Positions 1-6,617 of a DNA stretch of 10,386 bases are shown here, one piece after another. Source of the stretch: Acidobacteriaceae bacterium (GTDB lineage Bacteria; Acidobacteriota; Terriglobia; Terriglobales; Acidobacteriaceae); the NCBI GenBank assembly GCA_003168235.1, contig PMSZ01000382.1, positions 5,662 through 16,047 on the forward strand, written 5' to 3'. Position numbers and translations under genes: made by a program. Numbering within the stretch: position 1 is the stretch's first letter; every line of letters begins with the position of its first letter. The notes beneath the pieces are model-generated. The model was given only the letters and a program-made list of their open reading frames with translations. It was not told the origin of the DNA and searched no databases.

Positions 1-440
1 ATGGTCTCAATCGTCTTTCGCACAGTTGGATCAAGGTCGGTTAAGTCGATGGCGCCGCAACTCTGGCGTAGCGTGCGCAGGCGCCAAAAACCAACGCCGA
101 GGCGTGCCACCGCCAGGCAAGCCCCAAAGAACCAGATAACGAATATGACCACCGTCCAACGGGCGGGGATGTTGATCGCGGGCCGCATGCTTCCCCATGC
201 GCCCGGCGACATCCCCGCCACCCATATTGTCTGACCCCGGCCGAACGCGGCCAATACGGGGAGGGCCGCGACCGCTACCAGCGCCAGGAACCAGACGGCA
301 AACCGTGTCCCGGAACTTTGCTTGCGCAAAACACGCAGCAGCGCCCAGGCAAAAAACGCGATCAGCAATCCTTCGGGGAGCGCGTTGAGAATCCGCTCGA
401 TCGAGGTCTGGGCCAGGGTCTGCAAAGAAAGCCAGTTCAT
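1..440 (-). CDS. M56/BlaR1-type membrane sensor metallopeptidase, N-terminal part (cut by window start)
   Basis: An open frame on the minus strand runs from the ATG at 440-438 to the window edge without a stop (146 full codons). The peptide starts MNWLSLQTLAQ and has three hydrophobic stretches at about residues 22-38, 46-66 and 96-114, separated by short charged or Gly/Pro-rich loops. This is the usual architecture of the membrane part of BlaR1/MecR1-like M56 proteins. The HExxH zinc motif and any sensor domain would lie beyond the window, so catalysis cannot be confirmed. The assignment rests mainly on position: its ATG overlaps the stop of a BlaI-type repressor in an ATGA, the classic repressor-sensor arrangement. 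In the known family, the sensor responds to an envelope or beta-lactam signal and triggers cleavage of the repressor. The family is fairly sure; the signal sensed is unknown. Confidence 0.72.
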   Translation of the reverse strand, partial: MNWLSLQTLAQTSIERILNALPEGLLIAFFAWALLRVLRKQSSGTRFAVWFLALVAVAALPVLAAFGRGQTIWVAGMSPGAWGSMRPAINIPARWTVVIFVIWFFGACLAVARLGVGFWRLRTLRQSCGAIDLTDLDPTVRKTIET

Positions 441-835
441 TTTGCGTTCTTCCGGATCGGATCTTTATTAACCAACATGTCTCGCAGGCGTCTGATCTCC
501 TCCTGCCCAATTCCCTGGTCTTCGAGAAGGTTCAGGACCAGTTGTTCGTGCGAATCCTTGAAGAAGCGGCCCACCAGGTGGCGGATTTCCGAGCGTGTCG
601 CTTCGGTTCGTCCTACGAGCGGCGTATAGACGTGCGCCCGTCCATCCTTTAGATGCTCCAGATAACCCTTCCTCTCCAGCACGCGGATGGTCGTCAGAAC
701 TGAGTTGTAGGCCAAAATGGGAGTTTCGGCAATCGAATCAAGCACTTGCTGGACCGTGCCCGATCCTTTCACCCACAACACGTTCATGATCCGAAGCTCC
801 GCTTCGGTCAAAGTTCCCGATTGTCTCGGTGGCAC
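437..835 (-). CDS. blaI: BlaI/MecI/CopY-family winged-helix transcriptional repressor
   Basis: This is a 132-residue protein of normal length for the BlaI family. The N-terminal winged helix is recognisable: LTEAELRIMNVLW at residues 9-21, the recognition-helix region AYNSVLTTIRVLERKGYL at 42-59, and the wing KDGRAHVYTPLV at 63-74. A helical dimerisation tail (about 78-121, containing LVLNLLED) follows; this is the region where BlaI/MecI repressors are cut after the sensor is activated. I prefer the GTG at 835 because AGGAGG (849-844) sits 8 nt before it. An ATG at 889 would add 18 residues of unlike composition, has no good ribosome site, and lies inside a palindrome that looks like the repressor's own operator. 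The stop overlaps the start of the M56 gene. It probably represses its own operon; whether it also controls the divergent permease gene is open. Confidence 0.9.
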   Translation of the reverse strand: MPPRQSGTLTEAELRIMNVLWVKGSGTVQQVLDSIAETPILAYNSVLTTIRVLERKGYLEHLKDGRAHVYTPLVGRTEATRSEIRHLVGRFFKDSHEQLVLNLLEDQGIGQEEIRRLRDMLVNKDPIRKNAK

Positions 836-877
836 TCGGACTCCCTCCTGCACCTTAGACGCTCGACCCAGCGAAAG

Positions 878-897
878 GTAACTAATCATTTAGTTGC
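878..897. promoter_or_regulatory. Operator-like palindrome upstream of blaI
   Basis: GTAACTAA (878-885), spacer TCAT (886-889), TTAGTTGC (890-897): 8-bp arms with one mismatch, the inner six (AACTAA/TTAGTT) perfect. The symmetrical ACTA/TAGT core, the distance (43 nt upstream of the GTG start) and the neighbouring BlaI gene suggest an autoregulatory operator. BlaI family sites are dyads of similar size, often with TACA/TGTA cores, so the exact match is inferred, not known. Confidence 0.55.
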
Positions 898-931
898 AAG
901 CTGAAAGTCGGGGGTTGCATGGCCAACAAAC

Positions 932-951
932 TCAAGCAATTGATTGCTTGA
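932..951. promoter_or_regulatory. Perfect 20-bp palindrome, candidate operator
   Basis: TCAAGCAAT (932-940), TG, ATTGCTTGA (943-951): two 9-bp arms with no mismatch and a 2-base centre. The size and lack of a loop point to a dimeric repressor site, not an RNA hairpin. It lies 97 nt upstream of the blaI start and 215 nt before the permease start, so it could serve either. The half site differs from the 878-897 dyad, so a different regulator is likely. It does not resemble the NikR half-site GTATGA. Confidence 0.45.
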
Positions 952-992
952 CTGCATAGCAACCAGGTGAACCCAATGGGAGGTAGAATTCT

Positions 993-1022
993 TTTACAAA
1001 TCGGGTTTCGTGTAGCTACGAT
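993..1022 (+). promoter_or_regulatory. Weak sigma70-like promoter candidate for the permease gene
   Basis: TTTACA (993-998), 18-nt spacer, TACGAT (1017-1022). It overlaps an inverted repeat, CAAATCG (997-1003) / CGATTTG (1019-1025), so a factor binding there would cover both promoter boxes. The boxes are imperfect and the spacer slightly long; this is only a candidate. Confidence 0.28.
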
Positions 1023-1165
1023 TTGGAACTTCGTGTTATCTATTCGCAGCGTTTTGAGGAGAACTTCTGGCGCTTTGTCCAATCACAACCGCTGCCCCCA
1101 AGGACGCGGAATCCGAGGCCGGGTCGCTAACGCTCGGCAACGCGAGACCTGCCATCCGGCCTGGA

Positions 1166-2209
1166 TTGTCGAATCTTTTCAATGATGCTGGGGATAACCT
1201 CCGCTACCGCGTTGTTGCAATCTACGGAATTTTATTCGCCTTCAACCTGGGCGCGTGGATTTGGGCCGGCATTGCCTTCCATCGCTACCCGGTGCTCCTC
1301 GGAACCGCGCTTCTTGCTTACAGTTTTGGCCTGCGTCATGCCGTGGACGCGGACCACATTGCCGCCATCGACAACGTGACCCGCAAGTTGATGCAGGAGG
1401 GAAAACGGCCGGTCGCGGTCGGCTTCATGTTCTCGCTCGGGCACTCGACGGTTGTCGTTCTCGGCTCAGCGGCCATCGCGGGAGCGGCGCTCGCACTGCA
1501 ACATCGGTTCGATACCATCAGAAACGTAGCATCGGTTGTCGGCACGCTGATTTCAGCCTTCTTTCTTTTCGCAATAGCCCTGGTGAATCTCATTGTTCTG
1601 CGGTCGATTTACCGGACGTTTGTAAGGGTCCGTCGCGGCGAGCCTTACGTGGATGAGGATTTTGATCTACTTCTCGGCAGCCGCGGATTTCTCTCCCGAT
1701 TATTCCGCCCTGTGTTTCGTATGATCGGCCGCAGCTGGCACATGTATCCGCTGGGCGTTTTATTTGGTTTGGGATTCGATACCGCGACCGAGATTGGCCT
1801 GTTGGGGATTTCCGCGGCGGAGGCGGCTAAGGGCCTGTCGTTTTGGGCGATCCTGGTTTTCCCCGTACTCTTCGCCGCCGGCATGTCGCTGATCGATACC
1901 ACCGACAACATCCTGATGCTGGGAGCGTACGGCTGGGCATTTGTGAAACCTATCCGCAAGCTCTATTACAACCTCACCATCACCTGTGTTTCCGTTGTGG
2001 TCGCACTGGTCGTCGGGGGCATCGAGGTACTCGGACTGTTGGGCGAACATTTTCACCTCCAGGGATGGTTTTGGATTGCAGTGGTCCGCCTCAACGACAA
2101 TTTCGGCACCCTTGGCTTTTTCATCGTGGGCCTGTTCGCGCTGAGCTGGATCGTATCGATTTCCTTCTACAAGTGGCGCCGCTTTGACGATCTCGAACCC
2201 GGCATTTGA
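1166..2209 (+). CDS. NiCoT-family nickel/cobalt permease (HoxN/NixA type)
   Basis: This inner-membrane secondary transporter takes up Ni2+ and/or Co2+. All four family signatures are present: RHAVDADHIAAIDN at residues 57-70 (with the HX4DH of helix II: H58, D63, H64), FSLGHSTVV at 89-97, LGFDTATEIG at 202-211, and GMSLIDTTDN at 239-248. Hydrophobic stretches fit about eight membrane helices, and 347 residues is normal for the family. Metal preference cannot be read from sequence. The start is uncertain. The TTG at 1166 gives a normal-looking N-terminus but has no clear ribosome site. The only good ribosome site, GAGGAG (1056-1061), is followed 5 nt later by an in-frame CTG at 1067, which would add 33 residues. 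No in-frame ATG or GTG lies in between, and an in-frame TGA at 1055 sets the outer limit. No nickel enzyme is in the window, so the user of the metal is unknown. Confidence 0.92.
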   Translation: MSNLFNDAGDNLRYRVVAIYGILFAFNLGAWIWAGIAFHRYPVLLGTALLAYSFGLRHAVDADHIAAIDNVTRKLMQEGKRPVAVGFMFSLGHSTVVVLGSAAIAGAALALQHRFDTIRNVASVVGTLISAFFLFAIALVNLIVLRSIYRTFVRVRRGEPYVDEDFDLLLGSRGFLSRLFRPVFRMIGRSWHMYPLGVLFGLGFDTATEIGLLGISAAEAAKGLSFWAILVFPVLFAAGMSLIDTTDNILMLGAYGWAFVKPIRKLYYNLTITCVSVVVALVVGGIEVLGLLGEHFHLQGWFWIAVVRLNDNFGTLGFFIVGLFALSWIVSISFYKWRRFDDLEPGI

Positions 2210-2250
2210 CTGTGGCCTGGGACGGGTTAAACGCGACCCTGGCGGATGAT

Positions 2251-2274
2251 CGCCTCGTCGACGAGCGCCTCGTC
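2251..2274. repeat. Short direct repeat with embedded palindrome
   Basis: CGCCTCGTC occurs at 2251-2259 and again at 2266-2274 (15-nt period). Between and across them lies the 12-bp palindrome CTCGTCGACGAG (2254-2265). It is in the gap between the permease and the Wzi-type gene. There is no T-run after it, so it is not a typical terminator. Its role is unknown. Confidence 0.4.
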
Positions 2275-2286
2275 CAAAAGGATAGT

Positions 2287-2314
2287 TTGCCTAATTCGTG
2301 CGCTGACCTATAAC
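2287..2314 (+). promoter_or_regulatory. Candidate promoter for the Wzi-type gene
   Basis: TTGCCT (2287-2292), 16-nt spacer, TATAAC (2309-2314, five of six consensus bases). Transcription would begin near 2320, right at the AGAGG ribosome site (2320-2324) of the TTG start at 2330, giving a very short leader. If real, it rules out the upstream ATG at 2246 as the main start. Confidence 0.38.
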
Positions 2315-2329
2315 GATCAAGAGGTCAGC

Positions 2330-4066
2330 TTGACGTTTTCAGCAAGATCGGCCGCCGGTTGGCTGGCCATCGGCATCGCGGCGTTCATTGTGCCGCGTTA
2401 TGCGCTGCCCCAGAGCGAACCTGAGACCGGACAAAATAGCGGCCACAGTCCCAGGCACATGGGGTCAGTCTACGTTCCCCTCGATAGTTGGATTTATCCA
2501 GCCCTTGATCGTCTGGCTGCAATGGGGTACCGGGAGCCAGGATTCGCTGGCATGCGCCCCTGGACTCGCATGGAATGCGCGCGCATGATCGATGAATCGA
2601 AAGACGTTCAGGGAGCTCGGCTGTTCTTGAGCGACGACGGAGTGGAACTGCTAGACCGCCTGGAAGAGGAATTTTCCTATGAGCTTGGACTGCAAGAGGG
2701 TACTCGCAACCTGAACGCGAGCCTTGAGTCAGCCTACGCTCGCGGCGTATCCATCAGTGGGCCCGACTTGGCCGACAGTTATCACTTCGGCCAAACCGTT
2801 TCTTATGACTTCGGCCGCCCCTTTGAACGGGGAACAAATGCTCAGGTGGGTAGCGCCTTTCGGGCTGAGGCCGGACTCTTCGCACTGTACGTCCGGGGCG
2901 AATATCAGCACACGCCGTCCGCTCCCCCAGATTCGCTGGCAGTCCGCGATGTCATCGCGCTCAAAGATAGTATTCCTGTTCCTCCCGACGTCGGCATTAA
3001 CGGAATCAACCGTCCACGATTACTTGATACTTACATCGTGATGAATTTGAGCCCACTGAAGCTCGACAAATTTCAGCTCTCGGTGGGCAGGCAAAGTCAT
3101 TCCTGGGGTCCGGGTCTCGGCGGCTCCTTCTTGCTGAGTGATAACGCCGAGCCAGTTGACATGGTTGAAATCGTCAATCCCACTCCGATCCGTCTGCCCT
3201 GGATCTTGAAGTTTCTGGGGCCGGTGCGGAGCGATCATTTCCTCGGTCGACTCGCAGGCCGAACGGACCATCCCAGCCCATGGTATTACGGTCAAAAAAT
3301 CACCATCAACCCTCTGCCCTGCTTGGAAATCGGATACGCCCGCACCATGACCATCGGCGGGAAGGGAGGAGATCCTTTTACTCTGCACAACTTCCTTCTG
3401 AGTCTGTTCGGTCAAACGAGCAACAAGCTTCCCGGGCATTCTGTTCCGGGAGATAACGACGATGAAATGGATTGGACCTTTTACGTCCCCAAGGTGCGGA
3501 ACTACATCATTCTCTACGGTGAGGTCTATGCCGAGGACGATTTCGTCGCCTGGCAGCGGCCGGCGTCGGCTCCATTCCGGCCGGGCATCTACATTACTCG
3601 CATTCCGGGCGCGCCGAAATTCGATCTTCACATCGAAGCCGCCAACACAGAAACTCCCGGCTGGAAGAGCGGGACCCACGGAAATGATGGCCAGTACGTT
3701 TACTTCGACAACGACTATCATGAGGCGAACACCAACAACGGCTTTCTGATGGGCAACACTGTCGGCCGCAACGGCCAGACCATTCAAGGCTGGCTGACCT
3801 ATTGGCGGTCAGCGGTAAATACTTTCCAACTCATGTACAAGAATAATTATGTCGATCCAGCTCTCATTCCGGGAGGCGGGCGCTGGCAGGATTACTCTTT
3901 GCGCAATGAATTCCACTCGACGTCTGGAACGTACATCAAGAGCCAAATTCAGTATGAGCACATCACGCACTACCCATTGCTTTTCAATGGACCACGGCAA
4001 AATTTGACAGCCATTGTGGAGTTGGGCTTCATTCCGCATGGCGCAAAAAGTGGCTCAAAAAGATGA
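2330..4066 (+). CDS. Wzi-family (capsule assembly) outer-membrane beta-barrel protein with SLH-like N-terminal segment
   Basis: From the TTG at 2330 this is a 578-residue exported protein. Residues 1-28 look like a signal peptide (ARSAAGWLAIGIAAFIVPRYALPQ), so I chose this start, with GAGG 5 nt before it. The ATG at 2246 would place 28 extra residues before the signal. Residues 47-84 (SVYVPLDSWIYPALDRLAAMGY, then RPWTRMECARM) match the layout of an SLH motif: W54, PAL, RL, GY, and TR-E-A near the end. The rest is rich in alternating aromatic/polar strands (for example DKFQLSVGRQSHSWGPGLGG and WRSAVNTFQLMYKNNYVDP) typical of Wzi-type barrels. Wzi of E. coli anchors group 1 capsule at the cell surface. 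This protein is longer than Wzi, has no capsule genes beside it, and its ligand is unknown. Family assignment is fairly firm; a capsule role is an inference. Confidence 0.78.
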   Translation: MTFSARSAAGWLAIGIAAFIVPRYALPQSEPETGQNSGHSPRHMGSVYVPLDSWIYPALDRLAAMGYREPGFAGMRPWTRMECARMIDESKDVQGARLFLSDDGVELLDRLEEEFSYELGLQEGTRNLNASLESAYARGVSISGPDLADSYHFGQTVSYDFGRPFERGTNAQVGSAFRAEAGLFALYVRGEYQHTPSAPPDSLAVRDVIALKDSIPVPPDVGINGINRPRLLDTYIVMNLSPLKLDKFQLSVGRQSHSWGPGLGGSFLLSDNAEPVDMVEIVNPTPIRLPWILKFLGPVRSDHFLGRLAGRTDHPSPWYYGQKITINPLPCLEIGYARTMTIGGKGGDPFTLHNFLLSLFGQTSNKLPGHSVPGDNDDEMDWTFYVPKVRNYIILYGEVYAEDDFVAWQRPASAPFRPGIYITRIPGAPKFDLHIEAANTETPGWKSGTHGNDGQYVYFDNDYHEANTNNGFLMGNTVGRNGQTIQGWLTYWRSAVNTFQLMYKNNYVDPALIPGGGRWQDYSLRNEFHSTSGTYIKSQIQYEHITHYPLLFNGPRQNLTAIVELGFIPHGAKSGSKR

Positions 4067-4095
4067 GGAAAGCGTTGCCGATCGCGGTGGTGCGA

Positions 4096-4977
4096 TTAGA
4101 TTCCCAGCAGGTTGATTTGCAATTTGGTGTACCCGTGTTCGCGCGCCCACAAATCGAGAGGAGTTGTCGCGATCTCATCGACAACGGGAACCGCCAACCC
4201 CGTCTTCGTTAAATCGATCGTCTTCAGATAAGTGTGGCAGGTATCGCAGACGTCTACGCGGACGTGCGCGATTTCAGGTGCAGAATAAAACGCCATCTGC
4301 GGCTCTCTTTCTTCACCGCATGCCGGACAATAGATTCGTCGAAAAGCCCATTCGTACGCGCAGAGGACGCAAATTAGCGACTTTTTCCCGCCGTCGCCCT
4401 CGCTCCGTAAGACTCCAGCGACAGGCTTGCCGCCGCAGAACGGGCAGGTAGACGGAGTTCCGTCCAGACTCGCGGTTTCGCGGTGGTCGGCAAGATATTC
4501 GGCATAGGGTTGAAGAAACATCCATGCCAGCGAGCGATCGGGATAGGACGGATCGTCCCCATTGCTGCCGTTGATCGGGTCAGCGCCTTGTGCTGCCGCA
4601 TTCAATTCGAGATCCCCGTGCCAGAAGTCTTCAATCGCGTGCTGCCATCCCGCGGGGCCTTTCTGCGCCAAGCCGGCGGCAGCCTCCGCGAGCGCCGAGG
4701 GGGCAATTTGCTGGATCACGTTGAGGAATCCGGAAAAGTGGGGCAGAAGAAGAAAAAGATCCAATTCATCGCGCAGCGGCCGGTCAGCGGAAATCTTCGG
4801 AGTGCTGGCAAGAGCTTTCTGGATTTCCGTGTACAAGTTCTTTTGAAAGGTTGCAATACGCGAGTAATAACGCAATCCTTCGGCGGAGAAGGGATACGTC
4901 GAGGCCAGTTCATCGGCGCGACGGATGCGACGATCCCACTTCCGATCGATCGTTGTTCCGACCGTTGTTCGGATCAT
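4096..4977 (-). CDS. fdhE: Formate dehydrogenase accessory/maturation protein FdhE
   Basis: This is a 293-residue cytoplasmic protein required for active respiratory formate dehydrogenases in enterobacteria, where it contacts the catalytic subunit before export. The mostly helical N-terminal half (to about 170) is followed by four CxxC pairs: C178/C181 (TCPFCGG), C203/C206 (ICVLCAYEW), C217/C220 (YCPACGEE) and C244/C247 (VCDTCHTYLKTID). These are the rubredoxin-like metal-binding pairs of the family. The C-terminus HGYTKLQINLLG also fits FdhE. It is the last gene of the fdn operon, and its ATG overlaps the stop of fdnI in ATGA, so it is probably translated by coupling. Its first 12 residues (MIRTTVGTTIDR) are encoded by a 12-bp tandem repeat and are unlikely to be conserved. 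It ends 29 bp from the convergent Wzi-type gene. Confidence 0.95.
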   Translation of the reverse strand: MIRTTVGTTIDRKWDRRIRRADELASTYPFSAEGLRYYSRIATFQKNLYTEIQKALASTPKISADRPLRDELDLFLLLPHFSGFLNVIQQIAPSALAEAAAGLAQKGPAGWQHAIEDFWHGDLELNAAAQGADPINGSNGDDPSYPDRSLAWMFLQPYAEYLADHRETASLDGTPSTCPFCGGKPVAGVLRSEGDGGKKSLICVLCAYEWAFRRIYCPACGEEREPQMAFYSAPEIAHVRVDVCDTCHTYLKTIDLTKTGLAVPVVDEIATTPLDLWAREHGYTKLQINLLGI

Positions 4978-4987
4978 TGTCCCGATC
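4952..4987. repeat. Three tandem 12-bp units across the fdnI/fdhE junction
   Basis: On the plus strand the units are GTTGTTCCGACC (4952-4963), GTTGTTCGGATC (4964-4975) and ATTGTCCCGATC (4976-4987). They differ from each other at two to four positions, and a partial copy (TTCCGATC) precedes them at 4940-4947. The unit is a multiple of three, so copy-number change keeps the fdhE frame. The ATGA that ends fdnI and starts fdhE (4977-4974) lies at the boundary of two units. Confidence 0.7.
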
Positions 4988-5684
4988 GAGGTTCAGAACG
5001 AGGCTGGGATCCGGGGTTGGGTCGGGCTCCGGTGATCTGGTAATACCATGTTCGATGAAACGTCCACGCCCATGCGCGTGTGACATATCCGCTAATCATC
5101 GATCCAAAACTGCCTTCTTCCAGTACCGCACTCATGTAGACATGGATCAAAAAGAGTCCAATCGTAATCAGCGCCACGCTGGCGTGAACCAGAATGGCGG
5201 CGTAGCGCAAGAAGCGCAAGCTCCACGGGAGCGTCTCGGTGAACCACAAGACGACCCCTGAGAGCAGTAGGAGGATCACACCATAGAAAATTCCCCAGAA
5301 GAACAGCTTTTGCCCATAATTGAAACGCCCAACTGGAGGCAATTTGTCATCTTCATTTTGGATGTAATCCGGGATCGCCTTGGCCCAGGCGCGATCGGAG
5401 GCGTTAATTTCCATATCGCGGCGCCACTCTGCGAACGTCCAGCACACTGACGCCGTAAACACCAATCCGAACCACGGATGCCACAACCTCGCCACTGGGC
5501 CGCCGCCCACAACCGCGGCCAGCCAATACAGGTAGGGTGACCAGAACGCTAAGCCAGTCATCAGCAGGTAGATATAAGAGAGAGCACCGATCCAGTGATT
5601 TACACGCTCCGTAAGCGTGTATCGAACGATCTTCTCCTCATCTTGGTGAGCGGCACTGGAGCGCGAAACGGCGTCGGTCGTCAT
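4974..5684 (-). CDS. fdnI: Formate dehydrogenase-N type gamma subunit, cytochrome b556
   Basis: This is a 236-residue inner-membrane diheme cytochrome b that takes electrons from the iron-sulfur subunit and reduces quinone. Four hydrophobic segments lie at about residues 30-50, 65-85, 125-147 and 160-185. Four histidines sit in the expected places: H30 (RVNHWIG), H69 (LWHPWFG), H167 (LVHASVA) and H181 (LIHVYMS). Their spacing (39 within the first pair, 14 within the second) equals that of the heme ligands of E. coli FdnI as I recall them. The cytoplasmic C-terminus carries an odd Pro/Arg/Ser-rich tail (GARPNPGSQPRSEPRSGQ) that ends in the 12-bp repeat shared with fdhE. Start and stop both lie in ATGA overlaps with fdnH and fdhE, so the three genes are almost certainly co-translated. 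Confidence 0.95.
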   Translation of the reverse strand: MTTDAVSRSSAAHQDEEKIVRYTLTERVNHWIGALSYIYLLMTGLAFWSPYLYWLAAVVGGGPVARLWHPWFGLVFTASVCWTFAEWRRDMEINASDRAWAKAIPDYIQNEDDKLPPVGRFNYGQKLFFWGIFYGVILLLLSGVVLWFTETLPWSLRFLRYAAILVHASVALITIGLFLIHVYMSAVLEEGSFGSMISGYVTRAWAWTFHRTWYYQITGARPNPGSQPRSEPRSGQ

Positions 5685-6583
5685 ACACGCCTCTCATTAT
5701 TCACTACTTCACCTGGCGGAATTGGTTCTTCTTTCTTCGGCCCAAATCGCATGTAATGCATCGCCATGCCCAGGATTCCGCCGACTATCGCTATATTTCC
5801 CAGCCACTTCAGCGGAGTTTTCCACAATCGCACAGACAGAGGAACGTGAGGATCCCTGGGCAGCCCGCCATACAACTCTGGATTCTTGGCATCGTGCAGA
5901 ACATAGATGACATGCGTTCCCCCGACTCCCGGAGGGTCGTATACTCCCGCGTCGGCGAACCCGGAAACATCCCGAAGCTGCTTTGCCCGCGTTTCCCCCA
6001 GCTCCTTCATCTCGGCCTTCGTCCCAAAATGCAGGCATCCGGTGGGGCAGGCTTTGATGCAAGCCGGTTCCAGTCCCTGCGAAACGCGGTCATTGCACAG
6101 CGTGCACTTGAAAACCCTGCGAGTCGTCGGGCTGAATTTGGGGATGTTAAACGGGCATCCCGTGATGCAATATCCGCAACCGATGCAATTCGCTTCCTGG
6201 AAATCGACGATGCCATTGGCATACTGAACGATGGCGCCATCCGCCGGACAGGCCGCCAAACAGCCCGGATCGGCGCAGTGCATGCACTGGTCTTTGCGCA
6301 TCAGCAGCATCATGCTGCCGTCGGCGCGCTCGTGTTCGTTGAACTTGATCAGGTTCCAGTAATTCCATGCCGTTTCCGGCATCGTCTGGTAACTGTTGTC
6401 GAAGGTAGTCTCGGTGAAGGTATAACCGTTCCATTCGAGGCACGCCACTTCGCACGCTTTGCAGCCGATGCACGTGGTGGTGTCGACCAGCTTGCAAACA
6501 GTGAACTCCCGGTTCAACCCTTCACCCGCAACGGCCCCGGCGTGGCCCGAAATCCGGATTATTTCTGTTGAGGCCTGGCTCAT
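5681..6583 (-). CDS. fdnH: Formate dehydrogenase-N type beta subunit, four [4Fe-4S] clusters
   Basis: This 300-residue electron-transfer subunit links the molybdenum subunit to the cytochrome b. Four ferredoxin-type cysteine groups are intact: C38/C41/C44/C48 (CIGCKACEVAC), C100/C103/C108/C112, C133/C136/C139/C143 (CIGCGYCITGC) and C160/C163/C175/C179. The motif order, with an N-terminal VCKLVDTTTCIGC, is that of FdnH/FdoH. A single hydrophobic helix near the C-terminus (about 260-278, WLGNIAIVGGILGMAMHYM) anchors it, as in E. coli FdnH. There is no signal peptide; it is presumably exported with the Tat-directed alpha subunit. AAGGA (6594-6590) lies 6 nt before the ATG. It follows fdnG by 34 nt and overlaps fdnI by ATGA. 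Confidence 0.97.
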   Translation of the reverse strand: MSQASTEIIRISGHAGAVAGEGLNREFTVCKLVDTTTCIGCKACEVACLEWNGYTFTETTFDNSYQTMPETAWNYWNLIKFNEHERADGSMMLLMRKDQCMHCADPGCLAACPADGAIVQYANGIVDFQEANCIGCGYCITGCPFNIPKFSPTTRRVFKCTLCNDRVSQGLEPACIKACPTGCLHFGTKAEMKELGETRAKQLRDVSGFADAGVYDPPGVGGTHVIYVLHDAKNPELYGGLPRDPHVPLSVRLWKTPLKWLGNIAIVGGILGMAMHYMRFGPKKEEPIPPGEVVNNERRV

Positions 6584-6617
6584 TGTCGTTCCTTGTGCAG
6601 CTCTCCGATGTCGCTCA

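Larger units (their letters stand above)
836..1165. other. Divergent intergenic control region between blaI and the nickel/cobalt permease
   Basis: These 330 bases hold no convincing gene. They contain, in order: the blaI ribosome site (844-849), an operator-like palindrome (878-897), a perfect 20-bp palindrome (932-951), a third inverted repeat (997-1025), a weak rightward promoter candidate (993-1022), and an isolated GAGGAG (1056-1061) not followed by a standard start. Short frames crossing it have no recognisable protein character. I looked for a cobalamin or NiCo riboswitch in front of the permease and saw no conserved core. Confidence 0.6.

Noticed and set aside
31..510. 159-residue minus-strand frame at the left end
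   Set aside because: It overlaps both blaI and the M56 gene in another frame and is rich in Arg and Gly as expected for a shadow. The correct frame (1-440) is membrane-like and continues past the window.
890..1165. Cobalamin or NiCo riboswitch in front of the permease
   Set aside because: Such elements often precede metal or B12 transport genes, but I could not find their conserved core segments here.
967..1185. 72-residue plus-strand frame (GTG start) before the permease
   Set aside because: It has no ribosome site, runs through the palindromic control region and overlaps the permease start; composition looks random.
2210..2250. Rho-independent terminator after the permease gene
   Set aside because: CCTGGG and CCCTGG can pair imperfectly around a short inner stem, but there is a central mismatch and no T-run.
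3020..3787. 255-residue minus-strand frame opposite the Wzi-type gene
   Set aside because: It is the shadow of a real coding gene; no ribosome site or family signature.
4067..4095. Bidirectional terminator between the convergent Wzi-type gene and fdhE
   Set aside because: The 29-bp gap shows no stable stem followed by a T-run on either strand.
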